Positions 1 through 13,957 are shown, counted from the stretch's first letter. The stretch is DNA of 64,000 bases from Linnemannia hyalina (GCA_019671135.1 JAHRHY010000007.1:2232001-2296000); one strand, 5' to 3'. Made by a program: numbers and translations. Notes: generated from the sequence alone by a model not told the origin.

Positions 1-683
1 TTCGAGGTCCCCTGATCTGGTGTTTCCCGCGAGACGCTGACCTTGTAGCCCATGTGATAGAGCACATGCGTGCCTGAGCCGGGGGCGTATACGAGCTTGG
101 GTCGCTCCTCCTCGCCATCGTCAAAGTAGTCCAGATCATCGTCGTTCTCAGGCCACACAGTCTTGGCGGACAGATGTCGTATAGACTTTGTAAGAGGGCG
201 CTCAGAAATCCAGTCTATACAAGAAGGAAGATGAGATCAAGAGGCGTGAGTTCAGGTACACCTCCACTGATGATGATGAGTTCGACAGAGTTACGTTTCT
301 TACCAGACAGCCAGTTATATAACTGGTCTCCATCCTGAACCACGATCGACACATAGAACCAGGACTGCACCTCTTGGTAGTAACCGACGATCATGTCCTT
401 GAAGAACGTGTAGGAGCTGCCGATGATCATCAGGAAGAATCCAGCAGACAGAACATCATTCCCCATGACTAGAGGCAAGCGAGAAATGTTAGTAGGGCTA
501 CAAAAGAAGCTGAATGTGCGTGTACTGGTGAGCAGACAAACAAAGGAACGTACATCCTTTGACGACGCTCATGGCGGCAGGGGAGAGCGTGGACTCGAAC
601 TGTGAGGCCGCCGAGACGACCTGATCAAAGACATCCGCAGCACTGTTGAGTAGCGTGCCTGTTGTTGTCACGAGAGTCTCCAT
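1..683 (-). CDS. BCS1: BCS1-type mitochondrial AAA chaperone, N-terminal part only
   Basis: Seen: three exons on the minus strand (683-554, 468-304, 214-1), joined by GT-AG introns 469-553 (with an ACTAAC branch) and 215-303. The frame stays open through all joins, giving about 169 residues before the window edge. The N-terminus starts METLVTTTG. A hydrophobic segment with LSAGFFLMIIGSSYTFF follows, then YNWLSDWISERPLTKSIRHL. This order (one membrane helix, then a YxWL...W..E.P motif) is that of the BCS1_N domain. Known: BCS1 is an inner mitochondrial membrane AAA protein that moves the Rieske iron-sulphur protein across the membrane during complex III assembly; several fungal paralogs have other or unknown roles. 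Inferred: the AAA domain lies beyond base 1, so true BCS1 and a BCS1-like paralog cannot be told apart here. Confidence 0.8.
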
Positions 684-974
684 GGTATTGACGAGGGCAG
701 AAGAGTCACGCAAAGGTGGGAGTAAGAAAGAATGTGTGTGGAGGGAGAGGAAGGAAAAAAGAGGAAGGAAAAGAGAGGACGCTAAACGGAAGATGAGCAA
801 GCAAGAAGCGGTATTTATATGCGGCGATTAGTAAACTGGTGGCGCATTGGGTGGAAAATTTACAGTTTTTTACAATGGACCTCTGCGCCACCGCTTCGAT
901 CTTTTCTGTCGTCATTGGGAGCATTGCTGACGGGAGGAGTGAGGCAAAGTCAATTGCCGAGTTCGATGGTTATT

Positions 975-1076
975 TTTTGCTTGCCTGCGTCTAAGCGTCA
1001 CCATAATGTTTTGCTTGCCTGCGCCTAAGCGCCACCATAATGTTTTGCTTGCCTGCGTCTAAGCGCCACCATAATG
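975..1076. repeat. 34-bp tandem repeat, three units
   Basis: Three head-to-tail 34-base units at 975-1008, 1009-1042 and 1043-1076. Each begins ttttgcttgcctgcg and ends ccaccataatg or caccataatg. The units differ at only a few bases (cgtcta/cgccta and gcgtca/gcgcca). It lies about 300 bp upstream of the BCS1-like start codon. No coding role is seen. Confidence 0.9.
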
Positions 1077-1453
1077 ATATCTCGTTGTCACCCATGGGTA
1101 GCCATATCAGGCTGGGTGCGAGGAATAAGAAGACTGCCGGGAGTCGATGATAGCAGGGCGTTGGTGTTTTACCCTCCAGTCTTACTCGACAGGCATCCTA
1201 GCCAAGGACCATTCGTGCGCCGACTTTGAACGTCAACAAGTGATCATTCGTTCGATTCTAACATTAACATTACTCATTGCCTTTTAAAAAAGCACTCCAA
1301 TGCTTCAGGCCTCTCCTTTTGCAAAACACAAGGTTTGAGAGACGGGCAAATGGCAATTTTCCTGCCGCAGCTCGTCCATCATTTCAGGTACATATTTTTA
1401 TTAAGCAACATAAAGGCCCTTTTTCAGAGACACTTTCACCAGCGATTAGCTGA

Positions 1454-1809
1454 CCGTCATTTCAGTGTGCGTGTATTGCATTGAGCGAAACTAAGTGTCT
1501 ATTAAGGAGCAACAGATCAACCACATACATCAACAACTGCAGACGCAACAATTGCTTGATCTACCCCGTTGTCGACCTCCTGAGCACTTATTCACTTAAC
1601 ATAATTTAAGGGGCTTACTTTTCTTTATCATGATTGGCGTAGTGTAACAGGAATAGCTTTTGGGATGACAAATGCTGTGCCTCCAACTGGGGCTGAGTTC
1701 TAAGCATAATGATGTTACAAAATCAGGAGGTTCCGCAGTTGTTGATCTGTTGCTCCTTTAATAGACACTTAGTTTCGCTCAATGCAATACACCCACACTG
1801 AAATGACGG
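1454..1809. mobile_element. inverted-repeat element, possible MITE
   Basis: The arm at 1454-1540 (starting ccgtcatttcagtgtg) is repeated in reverse complement at 1735-1809. The arms are nearly identical over about 70 bases. The left arm carries a 13-base insertion that duplicates an atcaac motif. The roughly 190 bp between the arms has no coding content. The structure resembles a non-autonomous DNA transposon with long terminal inverted repeats, but no target-site duplication is evident at the outer edges. It could also be an inverted duplication. Confidence 0.5.
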
Positions 1810-1816
1810 GCAAAGA

Positions 1817-1859
1817 AGAAAATGGGAAGTGTTCTTTGAAAGGACACTTCCCATTTTCT
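1817..1859. repeat. 16-bp perfect inverted repeat
   Basis: Arms 1817-1832 (agaaaatgggaagtgt) and 1844-1859 are exact reverse complements around an 11-base loop. The palindrome starts 8 bases beyond the right arm of the neighbouring inverted-repeat element. It may be part of the same element or a separate fold-back. Confidence 0.7.
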
Positions 1860-2937
1860 ATCTACATAGCGTCTACGTTACTCTAGTACGGTGACGTTGA
1901 CGTCCGACTCTCTCTGGCTTGTCAAAGAGTAGCACCTCATAGTTGGCATCCAGTAAGTTAATAAGATGGAACACGTCAGAGTAAAGTCTGCGCCGGCTGC
2001 TTGAAAAGTCGAGTGACATTATCTCATTTGGTGCCCTAACACAGCAGTATCCTCTGGATCACAGGGCCTAAAAGAGAAGAAAACATACGAAAACACTAGC
2101 ATGTGCAAAGAAAGAGGATTCAGTGTTGTGACGAAGGCTACAAGGCAAACCTCCTAAAATAAACCAGACACGAAATCGTTCGGTCGGCAGTCCGTGCACA
2201 TAAGATGCCGTGCATGTATCGGGGAAATGGCGAAAGAGAAGTTTTTATCTTACCAGGTGTCGCTGAACCAGCGACTGCGGTCCAGTTTGTAGACCGCTTG
2301 CAGAGGAGAGGCCGAAGAAGAGTGAAGAAGAAGAAAAGAAAGAAAAGCGTTTTTGTATGATTCCTTGGAAGGACGCGCATGTCACCAAACAGGCGATCTG
2401 TTTTTCTTACAACTCACAAACACCACCTACCGCTCTCTCAGCATGCAGGAATCAGAACCAAGAAAGTAAAAGGACGCGATGCAACTTTTGTTCAACGATT
2501 TCCCTAGGTGTAAGTTCAAGGGGGGGAAAAGTTACACCGCTTCCCCAACCAACATGACCTGGCTGACAGGTAGTTTCGAGTCTTGCCAATCTCTGGAAGA
2601 CCCATCTTCCATCTCCGCCATTCGCCGCTTGAGTTCGCGTTCGAACTGCATCCCATCAAGGAATGATAATTGTCTCGAAAACTGGACATGTCGAAAATTA
2701 AATACTGTACATAGTTCTATGACGCCTCTGATAGTTACTTTGTCGTTTGTTCTCTTTCGCTGGTGCAACCAATTTTACTTTATTATGAATGACTTCTATT
2801 CTAAGATGTATGGATATGCATATTTTTGTTTGCTTTTTGGTATGGTATGTTAGATGGAGGGCGTATGAACGAAAATAAGTTGTGACCAGTTGAATACTGT
2901 ATGTGCCTTCTTCGCCTTGGCCTGAGCCAGTAAGGCA

Positions 2938-5178
2938 TTACTCGAGCTTGATGCCCATCTTCTGGATATCAGGGATGCCCTGGGTGCGCATGAGTCCATT
3001 GCGCTTGTTCCATTCCTTGATCTTCAATCCGACCGAGAAGACCTCGACTAGGATGTATCTCGACACCAGGCATGACACAAAGATGCCAGAGTAGATGACC
3101 AGTCTGTAGTACTTGCCCAACGTATGCATCAGTGGGGCTGTATTAAATTAATTAAGCAAAAAAACGCATATATTAGTCAAGTGAATGAGTGCACATCAAC
3201 GAACGCAAACAAATGAGAAAAGAATGGGATCCGGAGAGAGAAAGAAACTTACAGTTGGGAGGGACGAGCATGTAGTTAAGGTTGTGTCCGGTCAAGAGCC
3301 CCAATCCACTGAGGATAAAGGAGTGAAAGAGACAGAAGAGGGCGTAGGAGAAGACGGCGTAGGAGAACGACAGAGGGAAGACAACGAATCGCCTGGTGTA
3401 GATCAGATAAATGGGGACAAGCAGGAGCAAGTAGTGCTCTAAGAGGGAGTGGGAAATCGTATTACCAATGCCTATCGGGTTAGTTTCCTCTAAAAATTCA
3501 GGCACACTAGTTTTCAATGTCCTTCATTTTCCCATGTGGCAGTGGGCTAGGCTGTCTGTCGTTTTAGAACGTTTTTTTCTTTTTCTTAGTGTACACTCCA
3601 TATCGATCCAATGGTAATGCAAGCACAAAAGACAGAAACGGTAGTCCTCCCGACAGTAACAGTCCCCTCGCATGCCATAGTTTTCATTTTCATTTGCTTC
3701 GACTGCAGCATGGTTACATTCTACTCCACCTTTTCTCTTCTTCACATTTCCCTCCCCCATTCTTTTGGGGTTGCCGCTCTTTACTCCTCAAGAGATAAAC
3801 ACAAGATTGTAACTTACCGAACCAAAAGTTCTCCATGACCAGGTAGAGGCCGTTCTCACTAGTGTCGGGAAAGGAGAGGGCAAAGATGGTAGCCCATATG
3901 TAGTGCAGGTACGAATTAAAGGCCATGCGGGTGACCTTGCTCTCCTTGGGTCCGACCATGGTGAAAATGAGCAAGAGCAGGTTGACGTGACAGGGCTGGA
4001 GGAGGTACATGTAGCTATCGCCAAAGACCTTGTGATAGACGGTGAGAGCGTATGATCCGCAGAGGAGAACCAAGACGGCCTTGTCCATCACATGTCCCGC
4101 CAGCACATTCGAGCTGATGCTCTCCGTGAGTTGGTCCAACCGAGGGCTGTAAAATGCCGATCTATTTGATGTAGAGGTGGAAGAGGAAGGTGGAAGAGAA
4201 GAAAGACAGAAGGGTTAATTGTCAGATTGACTTCATATCGACGACCTTGTGATTGTTTGCTGCAAAGGAAGGGCACTTTGCAAGGGGATGGCTGTTGTGG
4301 TTGTGTACTGAAAAAGGAAGGGGATAAAAGGGAACCAATTGATCCGACACATTTGTCTATAGGCCGCAAGTAGCGACGTAGTGTCCTGAAGAATAGTTCC
4401 ATTTGATAGCAAAGAGAGTAGAGAGACCACAGTTGTTGCGAACAGGCCACATGGGCACAACCACTCACATCCAGTGGCTAAAAGTCGTGACAGCCTGTTA
4501 ATTGTAATCCATTGTCCCTGTTCGTCCTGTTCCGCCCTGTTCTTTCCCTCTCTGTCCTCTGTCTCTCTGTCTCTGCCTTCTCTATCCTGTCCAGTCGAGT
4601 CCTGCCATGTCAGTTTTGTTCCTTTTTTTACTTCAGAAGAACTCTGATGACCAATAGGTGGTTATTTGCGGTTATGGCAGAAAGAGGGAGGAAAGAGGGC
4701 GGCAAAGAGACAAAGACAAAGAGTGTCATAGAGTCTTCCTGGCTTCCTGTGTTCCCGAGAAACGGAGCCAAGCCCTCGTTCTTTTCATTCCCGTCCTGAC
4801 GTTCATTCCGTTGTTGTGCCCCATGAGAATTTGTTGTGCTCCATATGAGAAAAGTCGTTTGTCACACACCCCACATAAAAAAAAAAAAAAATGAATGAAC
4901 TTTCAAAAAAAAAAAAAAAAAAGAAACGAATGCAGAAAAAGTGATTACCCTTTCTTACGGAACAGCTGCAACCCGATCCGGAGGAGCACAAAGAACAACA
5001 CATTATAGCAGACAAACTCGATGGTATGCTGGCGGGGGGAAAGGTACCAAGTGCCTTTGTAGGTGTCTGCGAGGTCGGTGACGTTTGGCATTTCGAAAGC
5101 GTATTTCTCGACGAATTTCGAGGCTGGGTTGACGACCTCATGTTCGAGGTAGGTCAACACTGTCCTGGTGATGGTCAT
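2938..5178 (-). CDS. TMEM164-family multi-pass membrane acyltransferase
   Basis: Seen: four exons (5178-4949, 4161-3818, 3471-3253, 3137-2938) with matching phases (2, 1, 1) give 330 residues. Introns 3-4 and 2-3 have GTAAGT donors. Several hydrophobic helices surround a YLLQPCH motif near residue 130, followed by LLLLVPIYLIY and GLLTGHNLNYMLVPP. These match the family order NPCH, then VPIYLLW, then LGLVTEVNLNNMLCP. Known: human TMEM164 is reported to be an ER acyltransferase that makes arachidonoyl ether phospholipids, with an essential Cys and His; the PCH cysteine is kept here. Odd: intron 1 is about 790 bp and holds long A-tracts (4878-4922). An upstream in-frame acceptor would add a few residues to exon 3. 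The fungal substrate is unknown. Confidence 0.78.
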
Positions 5179-6033
5179 TGTTGTTGTTGTTGCTGGAATG
5201 AATGAATGGAGGGCTGGGGAAGAGGAATGGTGATGAAGGAGGCGTGAAGTGGAGGAGGAAGGAGTGAGGAAGGAGTGAGGAGGGAGTGAGGGAGGGAGGA
5301 GGGAGGGAGGGAGGGAGGAAGGAAGGGTGAAGAGTGAAGAGTGAAGAGTGAAGAGTGAAGAGTGAGGAGGGGCGGGGAGTGTCGGGGAGGAGCGAGAGAA
5401 GGAAAAGAAAGAGAAGGGCTAGGCACAGGTGGGGCTGGAGGTAAAAAGTAAAGAAAGGACACCTGTTTTTTCGAAAAGGAAAAATATCACTAACATAGGA
5501 CAACGATTGGCTGGCTGGCCTTGGTCCAGGCTGAGGGTTGTGGTTGTCGACTTCAGTTCAGTTCGTCAACGGGGGGATCGCTGCGCTCTTGCAGGAGGAC
5601 GAAGAGAGAAGAAAATGGCGTGACTGTGTGGCACATGCGCCTTGTCCTCGTTTACTTTGCCGCCAATGCAACATGCAAATGAATTATCAATCGTACAGTG
5701 CTCTTCTCTTGTTGCATTTAACAAACACACCACGGGCTACATATCACGAAAGGGGTGAGAGCATTCATAATTTACCATCGAGCAAACACATCGCCAAAAG
5801 AGTGGGAACAACGCTCCCTGATCGTAGTAAAGAGGAGCTGACGATCCAGGCACACACATCCAACCCACACAGACACTTACGATACAAAGGCAATTAGAAA
5901 GGGGAAAGACTCATTTGTTATGTACAATCCAGGATTTATTCATTCAAAGAAGAGACGCTGGTTAAAGAAAGAATGCTGGTGAATGGTAGTGGGGTTGAAA
6001 ACTTATAGTAGTACAAGAGACGAAAAACGACCT
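5179..6033. other. spacer: TMEM164-gene leader and PGI1 3' side
   Basis: The 5179-5420 part is the likely promoter and leader of the minus-strand TMEM164-type gene. It is an extreme purine tract on the plus strand, with gggagga-like runs and a gaagagt tandem repeat near 5327-5368. The 5430-6033 part lies between this promoter and the 3' end of PGI1. No gene is seen. Confidence 0.6.
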
Positions 6034-8253
<2,220 letters not shown>

Positions 8254-10106
8254 TGTTGGAATGTGAAAAAGGTGCGAAGGTGGAGTTGGGGGGTGATGGA
8301 GGGAGGGGAGTGAAGAGGAGTAATGAACAAATGTAAAAAGAAGACGAAAAGTAGTGTCGTCGTTCCCTTTTATCTCAGTGCTGGGTGGGACTGGCTCTGA
8401 ATTTACAATCAAATCAAATCCGCATTGGGGTCTTGCTTCTGGCTTATCACTCCTGAACGAAGGTTGGACAGGGGACAAGGGTGGGAAAACAACTGCTACT
8501 CACTTCTTTCACCTGTCAAACACCAACGCCATCCTCTACCGCTTGGATAGTCATTCCCGTTCCTTTCTTTCGTTCTACTTTCCCTCTTCCTCCCTCTCCT
8601 TCCAATCAATCAATTGACCACGCAACGAGGCACAGAAACTGTTGGCCCGTCAAAAGGTTATAAGCCTCCTCGCTCGCTTTCTATGCATTCCTTTGGTCGT
8701 TGCAAAGGCAAGTGGCGTAGCTATGCTTTTCTTCCATCTTTCCTTCACTCCCTCATTCTTAGTCAACTCTCAAGTAACCTTGGTTCTCTCTGTTAAGATT
8801 TGTCACCGGTTTCCCTCTGTTCTTTCTTTGCTGACAGATCCCAGCGCGGTGGCTTTTCCCCCTTTCAATTGCTAGGAAGTCGATATGAAATCATCCTTTT
8901 GTCATCGAGACGGTGTCCCTGGAACAAGGTCAAGAAAAGTACTAAGACCGCAATTTACATGCATAACACGACTCGACTTATGAAACCAAGGAACCTGTCG
9001 AACTTGGCGTTGGGAGATTGACCAAAAGTAGTTCTTGAGACAGCAGATCCCAATGTAAGGCTGAATCTGTTGCCAAACCCAACAACCCATAGCAGTTGTG
9101 TTTTGCTGGGCTCAGTTTCGTATTCCCCCTTTTCTTCCGCCGCGATAAGGAAAAAAATACGCAATGACCAACAAAAAGTAGAGATGAACGCGGCAAATAC
9201 CTTCCAAGAGCACCTCAAGAACACAACAACCAACAACTGGAGAGAGTTATTTTTCGGTCGGTCGGTTGGGTCGTGAAGAAAGGGGACGAGATGTGTTATC
9301 CATAGCCACTGGATGATAACCTTGTGTGCTTGATTTTAGAATCTACTCTCCGCCGGTGGTTAACCTTCTTGTTGTCCTGATAAGATCCGAAGGAGTCAAA
9401 GGAGAAAAGACAGAAAGTTAGTCGATACGCGACCTTTGGGCGCACTGTTTTCATCAAACCCCAAGAGGGGTTTGACCAAGCAACCGAGAAATGAGATCTG
9501 TCCTCTTTCATTCAACAAGGAACTCAAAAATAAAAGGCTAACAGACACCAGACTTTTTACAAGCGTTAGGATAAGGAATGGTAGGTGAGGCAGTTTACGA
9601 CGTTGTGGGTCTACCTTCTCGATCGTGAGAAATATTAGAGTGTAGTAATGGCATTGGTGTGATGCGATGTGGTTTTGATCGTCTTTTGCTGGGTCCAGTC
9701 AGACAAGGGAGAGGGAGTGTAGAAAAGGGAGGGCATGACGAGGAGTAAGGTCGACGAAGCCTATGGCTACGCCCTCTTTTTTTCGCGCCCTTTCATTGAG
9801 CGTCCAGTCCATAGGAAAGAAACAGGAAAGGAGTTTAATCGCAAATGCTTCCAGTATTTTGTGACTGCTCTACACTTCAACAGAGGTGAAAATCAAAACA
9901 AAGAATCAGTCAAGTGGCGTTCCTTTTTTTTTTTTTTTTTTTGTAGGCTAGTTCATTCTGCATGCACTGTTAGTTGTTACTTTGTTGTTTGACACCTCCC
10001 CCTCCTCCATCACACATACCTCGACTTACTTCTTCAGGAGCACACTCGTACAGGCACCGCAACCAACAACAACACACAACAACACAACAACATAACAATA
10101 ACATAT
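8254..10106. other. long intergenic spacer, divergent promoters
   Basis: This holds the promoter and leader of PGI1 (minus strand) and of PUF6 (plus strand). A run of 18 T lies at 9925-9942, about 165 bp upstream of the PUF6 start, and a CAA-rich leader follows. Several short ORFs on both strands have no recognisable content. No RNA gene is seen. Confidence 0.6.
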
Positions 10107-12266
10107 ATGGCTGTCACCAAGCGCAAGTCCGGCAGTATCACCGCCGAGAAGCCCGAGAAGAGAGTCAAGAAGGAAAAGTCCGCCCCCGCTGCTGCCGCAC
10201 CTGCCTCCAACAAGAAGACTTTCTTTGGCAAGGTTATCGACGAAGAGGAGGATGATGCTGAGGATGAGGGCGAGCTCGAGGCTGAGCCTATCCGGGACGA
10301 CGATGAGCAGAACGATATGGATATGGAGGTTGATGCCGCTGCCCACGGTGACCAGACCGTTCCCCAGAAGAACAAGATCCGTAAGTCTCTTCTTCTTTTT
10401 CTCTTTGCCCTATGTGCGATGGAAGATATTCATGCAAATCTAGGTTCACAGCTAACCTAATCCACCTGTCCTTAAAACTACAACAATACTCTCGCTAATA
10501 ATGGGATAATACAAACGACAACAGCTACAAAGGAGCAGAACGCACAGAAGAAGGCTCTTCGTGACGAGCGCAGATCGCACAAACCCAACGCAGAGCTGAT
10601 CTACCCTGCCAAGAAGCTCTGGGAGAAGCTTCGTCTCAAGGAGCTCCCCAAGCCCGAGAGACAGCAGGTCATGAAGGAAATGATGGAGTTGATTACCGGC
10701 AAGGTCCAAGAGATTATTTTCAAGCACGACATGTCCCGTATCATCCAGTCTTGTCTCAAGCACGGAAACGAGGCTCAGAGAAACGTCATTGCAGGAGAGT
10801 TGGTCGGACACTACTTGACCTTGTCCAAGTCGATGTACGGTCGTTTTATTGTCGTCAAGATTCTGCACTACTGCCAAAAGTACAGGGAGTCGATCATCAA
10901 GGAGTTTTATGGAAAGGTCCGTCAGCTGATCAAGCACAAGGAGGCTTCGACTATTATTGAGGACGCCTACTCGACTTACGCCAACGCTGCCCAGAGAGCT
11001 GGACTCATCCAGGAGTTTTATGGACCCGAGTTCCGTATCTTCAAGGTCGAGGACAAGAAGACGCTTTCTGATATTCTTGCCCAGAACCCCACCAAGAAGG
11101 AAAACATCATGAAGCACCTCATGGAGACCCTCAAGGGATGCATGGAGAAGGGTACTGTTGAGTTCAGCATTGTCCACCGTGGATTGCTCGAGTATTTTGA
11201 GCATGCTGACGCTAAGGGCATTCAGGTACCGTGTCTTTTTGCTAGATTTGTTATTCACAAGCTATGTATGTATCTCAATAGCCTCGCTAATCTATATTAT
11301 GTTGCTATTTAATAGGAGATGTTGGATGTCATGAAGGAGCAGGCTGTCGAGATTTTGCACACAAAGGAGGGCGCTCAGGTTGCAATGTTGTGCTTGTTGC
11401 ATGCATCGCCCAAGGACCGTAAGGCGATGTTGAAGACGATGAAGCCCTTTGTGGTCAAGATCTGCAAGGAGGAATACGGACACATGGTGATGTTGAGGAT
11501 GTTTGACGTTGTCGACGATACAGTCTTGATGAGCAAGGCCATCCTGGCCGAGATTGTCAAGGAGATGGAAGATATTGCGAAGGACAAGTATGGTCGTCGT
11601 GTGATTCTTTACTTGCTCGCAGGACGGTCACCCAAGTACATTTCCCCCCAGAGCATCGAGCTCCTGGCCAAGGGTGACCTTGTCCGTGCCAACACCAGTA
11701 AGAAGGATGCTGCTGTTCGTTCGTCCGAGTTGCTCAACTACATTTCGCCCTCGTTGATCTCTTTGATCGCCACCAAGACCCGTGCCCTCACCAGCGAGCC
11801 CCTCGCCTGCCAGGTCGTGTTTGAGACAATGTTGCACTCCACCGGAGACCGCCAACCTGCCATCGATGCCCTCTTGGCCCTTGCTGCTGAGAACCCCTCA
11901 GAAGCAACCTCGGAGACCCCCCATGTGTTGATGTCGATGCCCACAGACCGTCTCTACAAGACTCTCGTCCAATCCGATTACAAGGCGCCGCTTGCCGAGC
12001 CTAGCTTACATTTCGCCAAGGCTCTGTTGACCAAGATTTCGCCTCACCTCGGATTCTTTGCCCAGCAGAGCGGATCGAGCCCCTTCATTGTCTTGGCGCT
12101 GTTGGAGAACCCCGAGACTGCAGAGGAGACCAAGAAGGCATTGGAGGCCAAGGGATCTGCCAAAGGATCAATAACCATCCAGAAGGAGCTCGAGAAGGTT
12201 GTCAAGGGTAAGCCCGAAAACGAGTTCAAGGCTGTCCGCTTGATCCTCGACACTCTTTCCAAGTAA
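10107..12266 (+). CDS. PUF6: Puf6/PUM3 pumilio-family RNA-binding ribosome biogenesis factor
   Basis: Seen: three exons, 10107-10380, 10525-11225 and 11316-12266, with phases 1 and 0, give 641 residues, close to human PUM3. A lysine-rich and then acidic N-terminus (KVIDEEEDDAEDEGELE) is followed by divergent Pumilio repeats (for example KHDMSRIIQSCLKHG, SKSMYGRFIVVKIL, EYGHMVMLRMFDVVDD, DKYGRRVILYLLAG). A CPL-type C-terminal region ends in DTLSK. Known: in yeast, Puf6 binds ASH1 mRNA and pre-60S particles; PUM3 is nucleolar. Unlike classical PUFs, these proteins bind RNA with little sequence preference. Inferred: a nucleolar role in 60S assembly. No start ambiguity: the ATG follows a CA-rich leader. 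Confidence 0.95.
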
Positions 12267-13597
12267 ATACAGGCTAGAGTAGAGTTCGGGGTTGTTAGTT
12301 TTGGGTCAAAACGGCGAATATGCCGTAGAACAGCCTGAACGGACAGCCGATGAACAAGCAGAGGAGCGATGGACGATAGAGATGAAAGATTGATGGCGAG
12401 GGACGGAGAGGAGATCCCGTTTTTACCACACAGACAGCATTACATTTTTTTTCGCATTTTCACAACTATACTATTCCACATTTTTCTATTAAAAGCACAC
12501 CAATGAGAAAACCCCATCATAGAACGAACAGGTAGCGCGTTGACGAGTTTTGGGCGTGCCGGCCGCACAGCCCGGTTTTGTGGCGCAAGAGTTTGCTTCA
12601 TTCTCGTGAGGGATGTTGGATGTGTGGTATGCTATTTTATTACCCTCCTTGATTTTGTTGAGTTGTCCACTCATAGCGTTTGCATTACCTGTGTGCACTC
12701 TCTTTTGTTTCTCTCTATTTTTTTCTTTTCGTATCACTGGAATCTCGGAAAAGAAAAAAGAACAGCCTGTTGCAATAGCCAAACTAAATTACGTCGCTCG
12801 TTTCCACGGCCTTGGCAAAAGAAAGGCAGAGGACAATCATTCCAACCAGGGGAACGGGAGTTGGGCGATTCTGGGGCTGAACCTTGCCTCTGCGCATCAT
12901 GCCAATTGGGGGCAACGGAGATGAAAGAAGGAAAGAAAGAAAGAAAGATATCAATCACAGAAACGAGGCGTTGCTCCGACGAGATGGCGAGGGAGGGAAG
13001 GGGCGTCATCGTTTCTGACTTTGTTCTTGTTGTTATTGAGCTGCTTCCATGATTAGGTGTCATTTATGGTTTGAGTCGTTCTACAGCCATGGGAGAGACG
13101 ATGATGATGATGATGATAGATGGGGCGTGTGTGTGTGTGTGTGTGTGTGTGTGGAGTGGAGAGGGAAGCGGGCTGTCTTTGTTTACTCTTGGGCAATTGA
13201 GCTAAAAGATTTCGGTCTAAAGCTGATCAGCCTACCATAGAGTACACCCCTTTTCCCCTTGTTTGTGAGTAGGTAATAATAGGGGGGCTAAGAAGGTTAT
13301 CACGCGAACTTGGCGAATCCAATTGCGCTTCTTTTTTACTTTGCATTATGACCGGAGAAACGTATAAAGGACAGGGGGTGTCCTCACCCTTCTGTTTTGT
13401 TTTCTTCATTATCCTCATCGACACTCGCAACGACAATACAACAACAACATTCTCACTCACAACTGACAGTAGCATACCTCTCCAACCGTCTTCCTCGTCT
13501 GACTTGTTTCACTCTACTCTTGAACAACCTCCTGTGATCCTTCTCCACTCTCACACCACCACCACCACCACCACTACCACCGCCACATCAACAAATC
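12267..13597. other. spacer with microsatellites and a TATA promoter
   Basis: The left part is PUF6 3' UTR. At 12923-12949 there is a gaaa-rich tract, at 13099-13117 a gat repeat, and at 13127-13153 a GT dinucleotide run. The right part (13360-13597) is the promoter and CA/CT-rich leader of the small Cys-rich gene, ending in a run of cac/acc triplets. No other gene is seen. Confidence 0.65.
13363..13369 (+). promoter_or_regulatory. TATA box of the small Cys-rich gene
   Basis: TATAAAG sits 235 bp upstream of the ATG, followed after about 25 bases by a pyrimidine- and CA-rich leader. Clear TATA boxes are rare in this window, so the downstream gene may be strongly or conditionally expressed (inference). 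Confidence 0.55.
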
Positions 13598-13957
13598 ATG
13601 GCCTGCATTATTGACTGCACCTCGTTCCTCGCAACCGCAAACACAGCTTGCCAAAATATCAACCACGTCGACGTTTTCACAACCGTCCCCATCCCCGGCA
13701 ACGACCCCGTCCGCGACACCTGTCTCTGCAAACAATCCATCATCTCCAGCATGCACGATTGCGCTCTCTGCCAGTTCAAGAATAACATCGTCCCGACCGA
13801 TAGAACTTGGGATTATATTAACGCCTGTAACACGACGTATCCCGACAGAAAGTTGTATCTGAGTGGGGCTGTTGGTGCGCCGACCGCATCCAAGTCAGGA
13901 GTCTTGCTGGTTGCCATGTTAGCGGTGACATTGTTCTCTGGCTCATTTTTCGGATAG
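13598..13957 (+). CDS. small Cys-rich protein with hydrophobic C-terminal tail
   Basis: Seen: one uninterrupted 119-residue ORF starting MACIIDCTSFLATANTACQN. Eight cysteines are spread over the first 80 residues, including CLC and CALC motifs. The C-terminus (SKSGVLLVAMLAVTLFSGSFFG) is a hydrophobic tail after small residues, as in GPI-anchor signals or tail-anchored proteins. The ATG has a good context (caaatcATGGCC) and a TATA box lies upstream. Odd: no N-terminal signal peptide is visible, which a GPI protein would need. An unseen upstream exon or a non-classical route is possible. The Cys layout recalls fungal secreted Cys-rich proteins, but I do not recognise a named family. Confidence 0.6.
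   Translation: MACIIDCTSFLATANTACQNINHVDVFTTVPIPGNDPVRDTCLCKQSIISSMHDCALCQFKNNIVPTDRTWDYINACNTTYPDRKLYLSGAVGAPTASKSGVLLVAMLAVTLFSGSFFG

Larger units (their letters stand above)
684..2937. other. intergenic spacer with repeats, no convincing gene
   Basis: This 2.2 kb spacer separates the BCS1-like gene from the 3' end of the TMEM164-family gene. It holds a 34-bp tandem triplet, a long inverted repeat and a 16-bp palindrome, each listed separately. A donor-like site follows a pyrimidine-rich short ORF on the minus strand near 2256-2380, but no continuing exon with an open frame could be built. No RNA gene was recognised. Confidence 0.6.

Noticed and set aside
1873..2019. 48-residue minus-strand ORF with a protein-like sequence (VFHLINLLDANYEVLL)
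   Set aside because: No family, no splice partner and a position next to repeats; could be an exon relic but unsupported.
2256..2380. Possible signal-exon ending in a GTAAGA donor on the minus strand
   Set aside because: The hydrophobic stretch comes from a CT-rich tract and no downstream exon keeps an open frame.
5138..5503. Minus-strand ORFs rich in Pro, Ser, His, Leu
   Set aside because: Translation of the purine/pyrimidine tract in the TMEM164 gene leader.
10452..11258. 268-codon minus-strand ORF
   Set aside because: Shadow of PUF6 exon 2.
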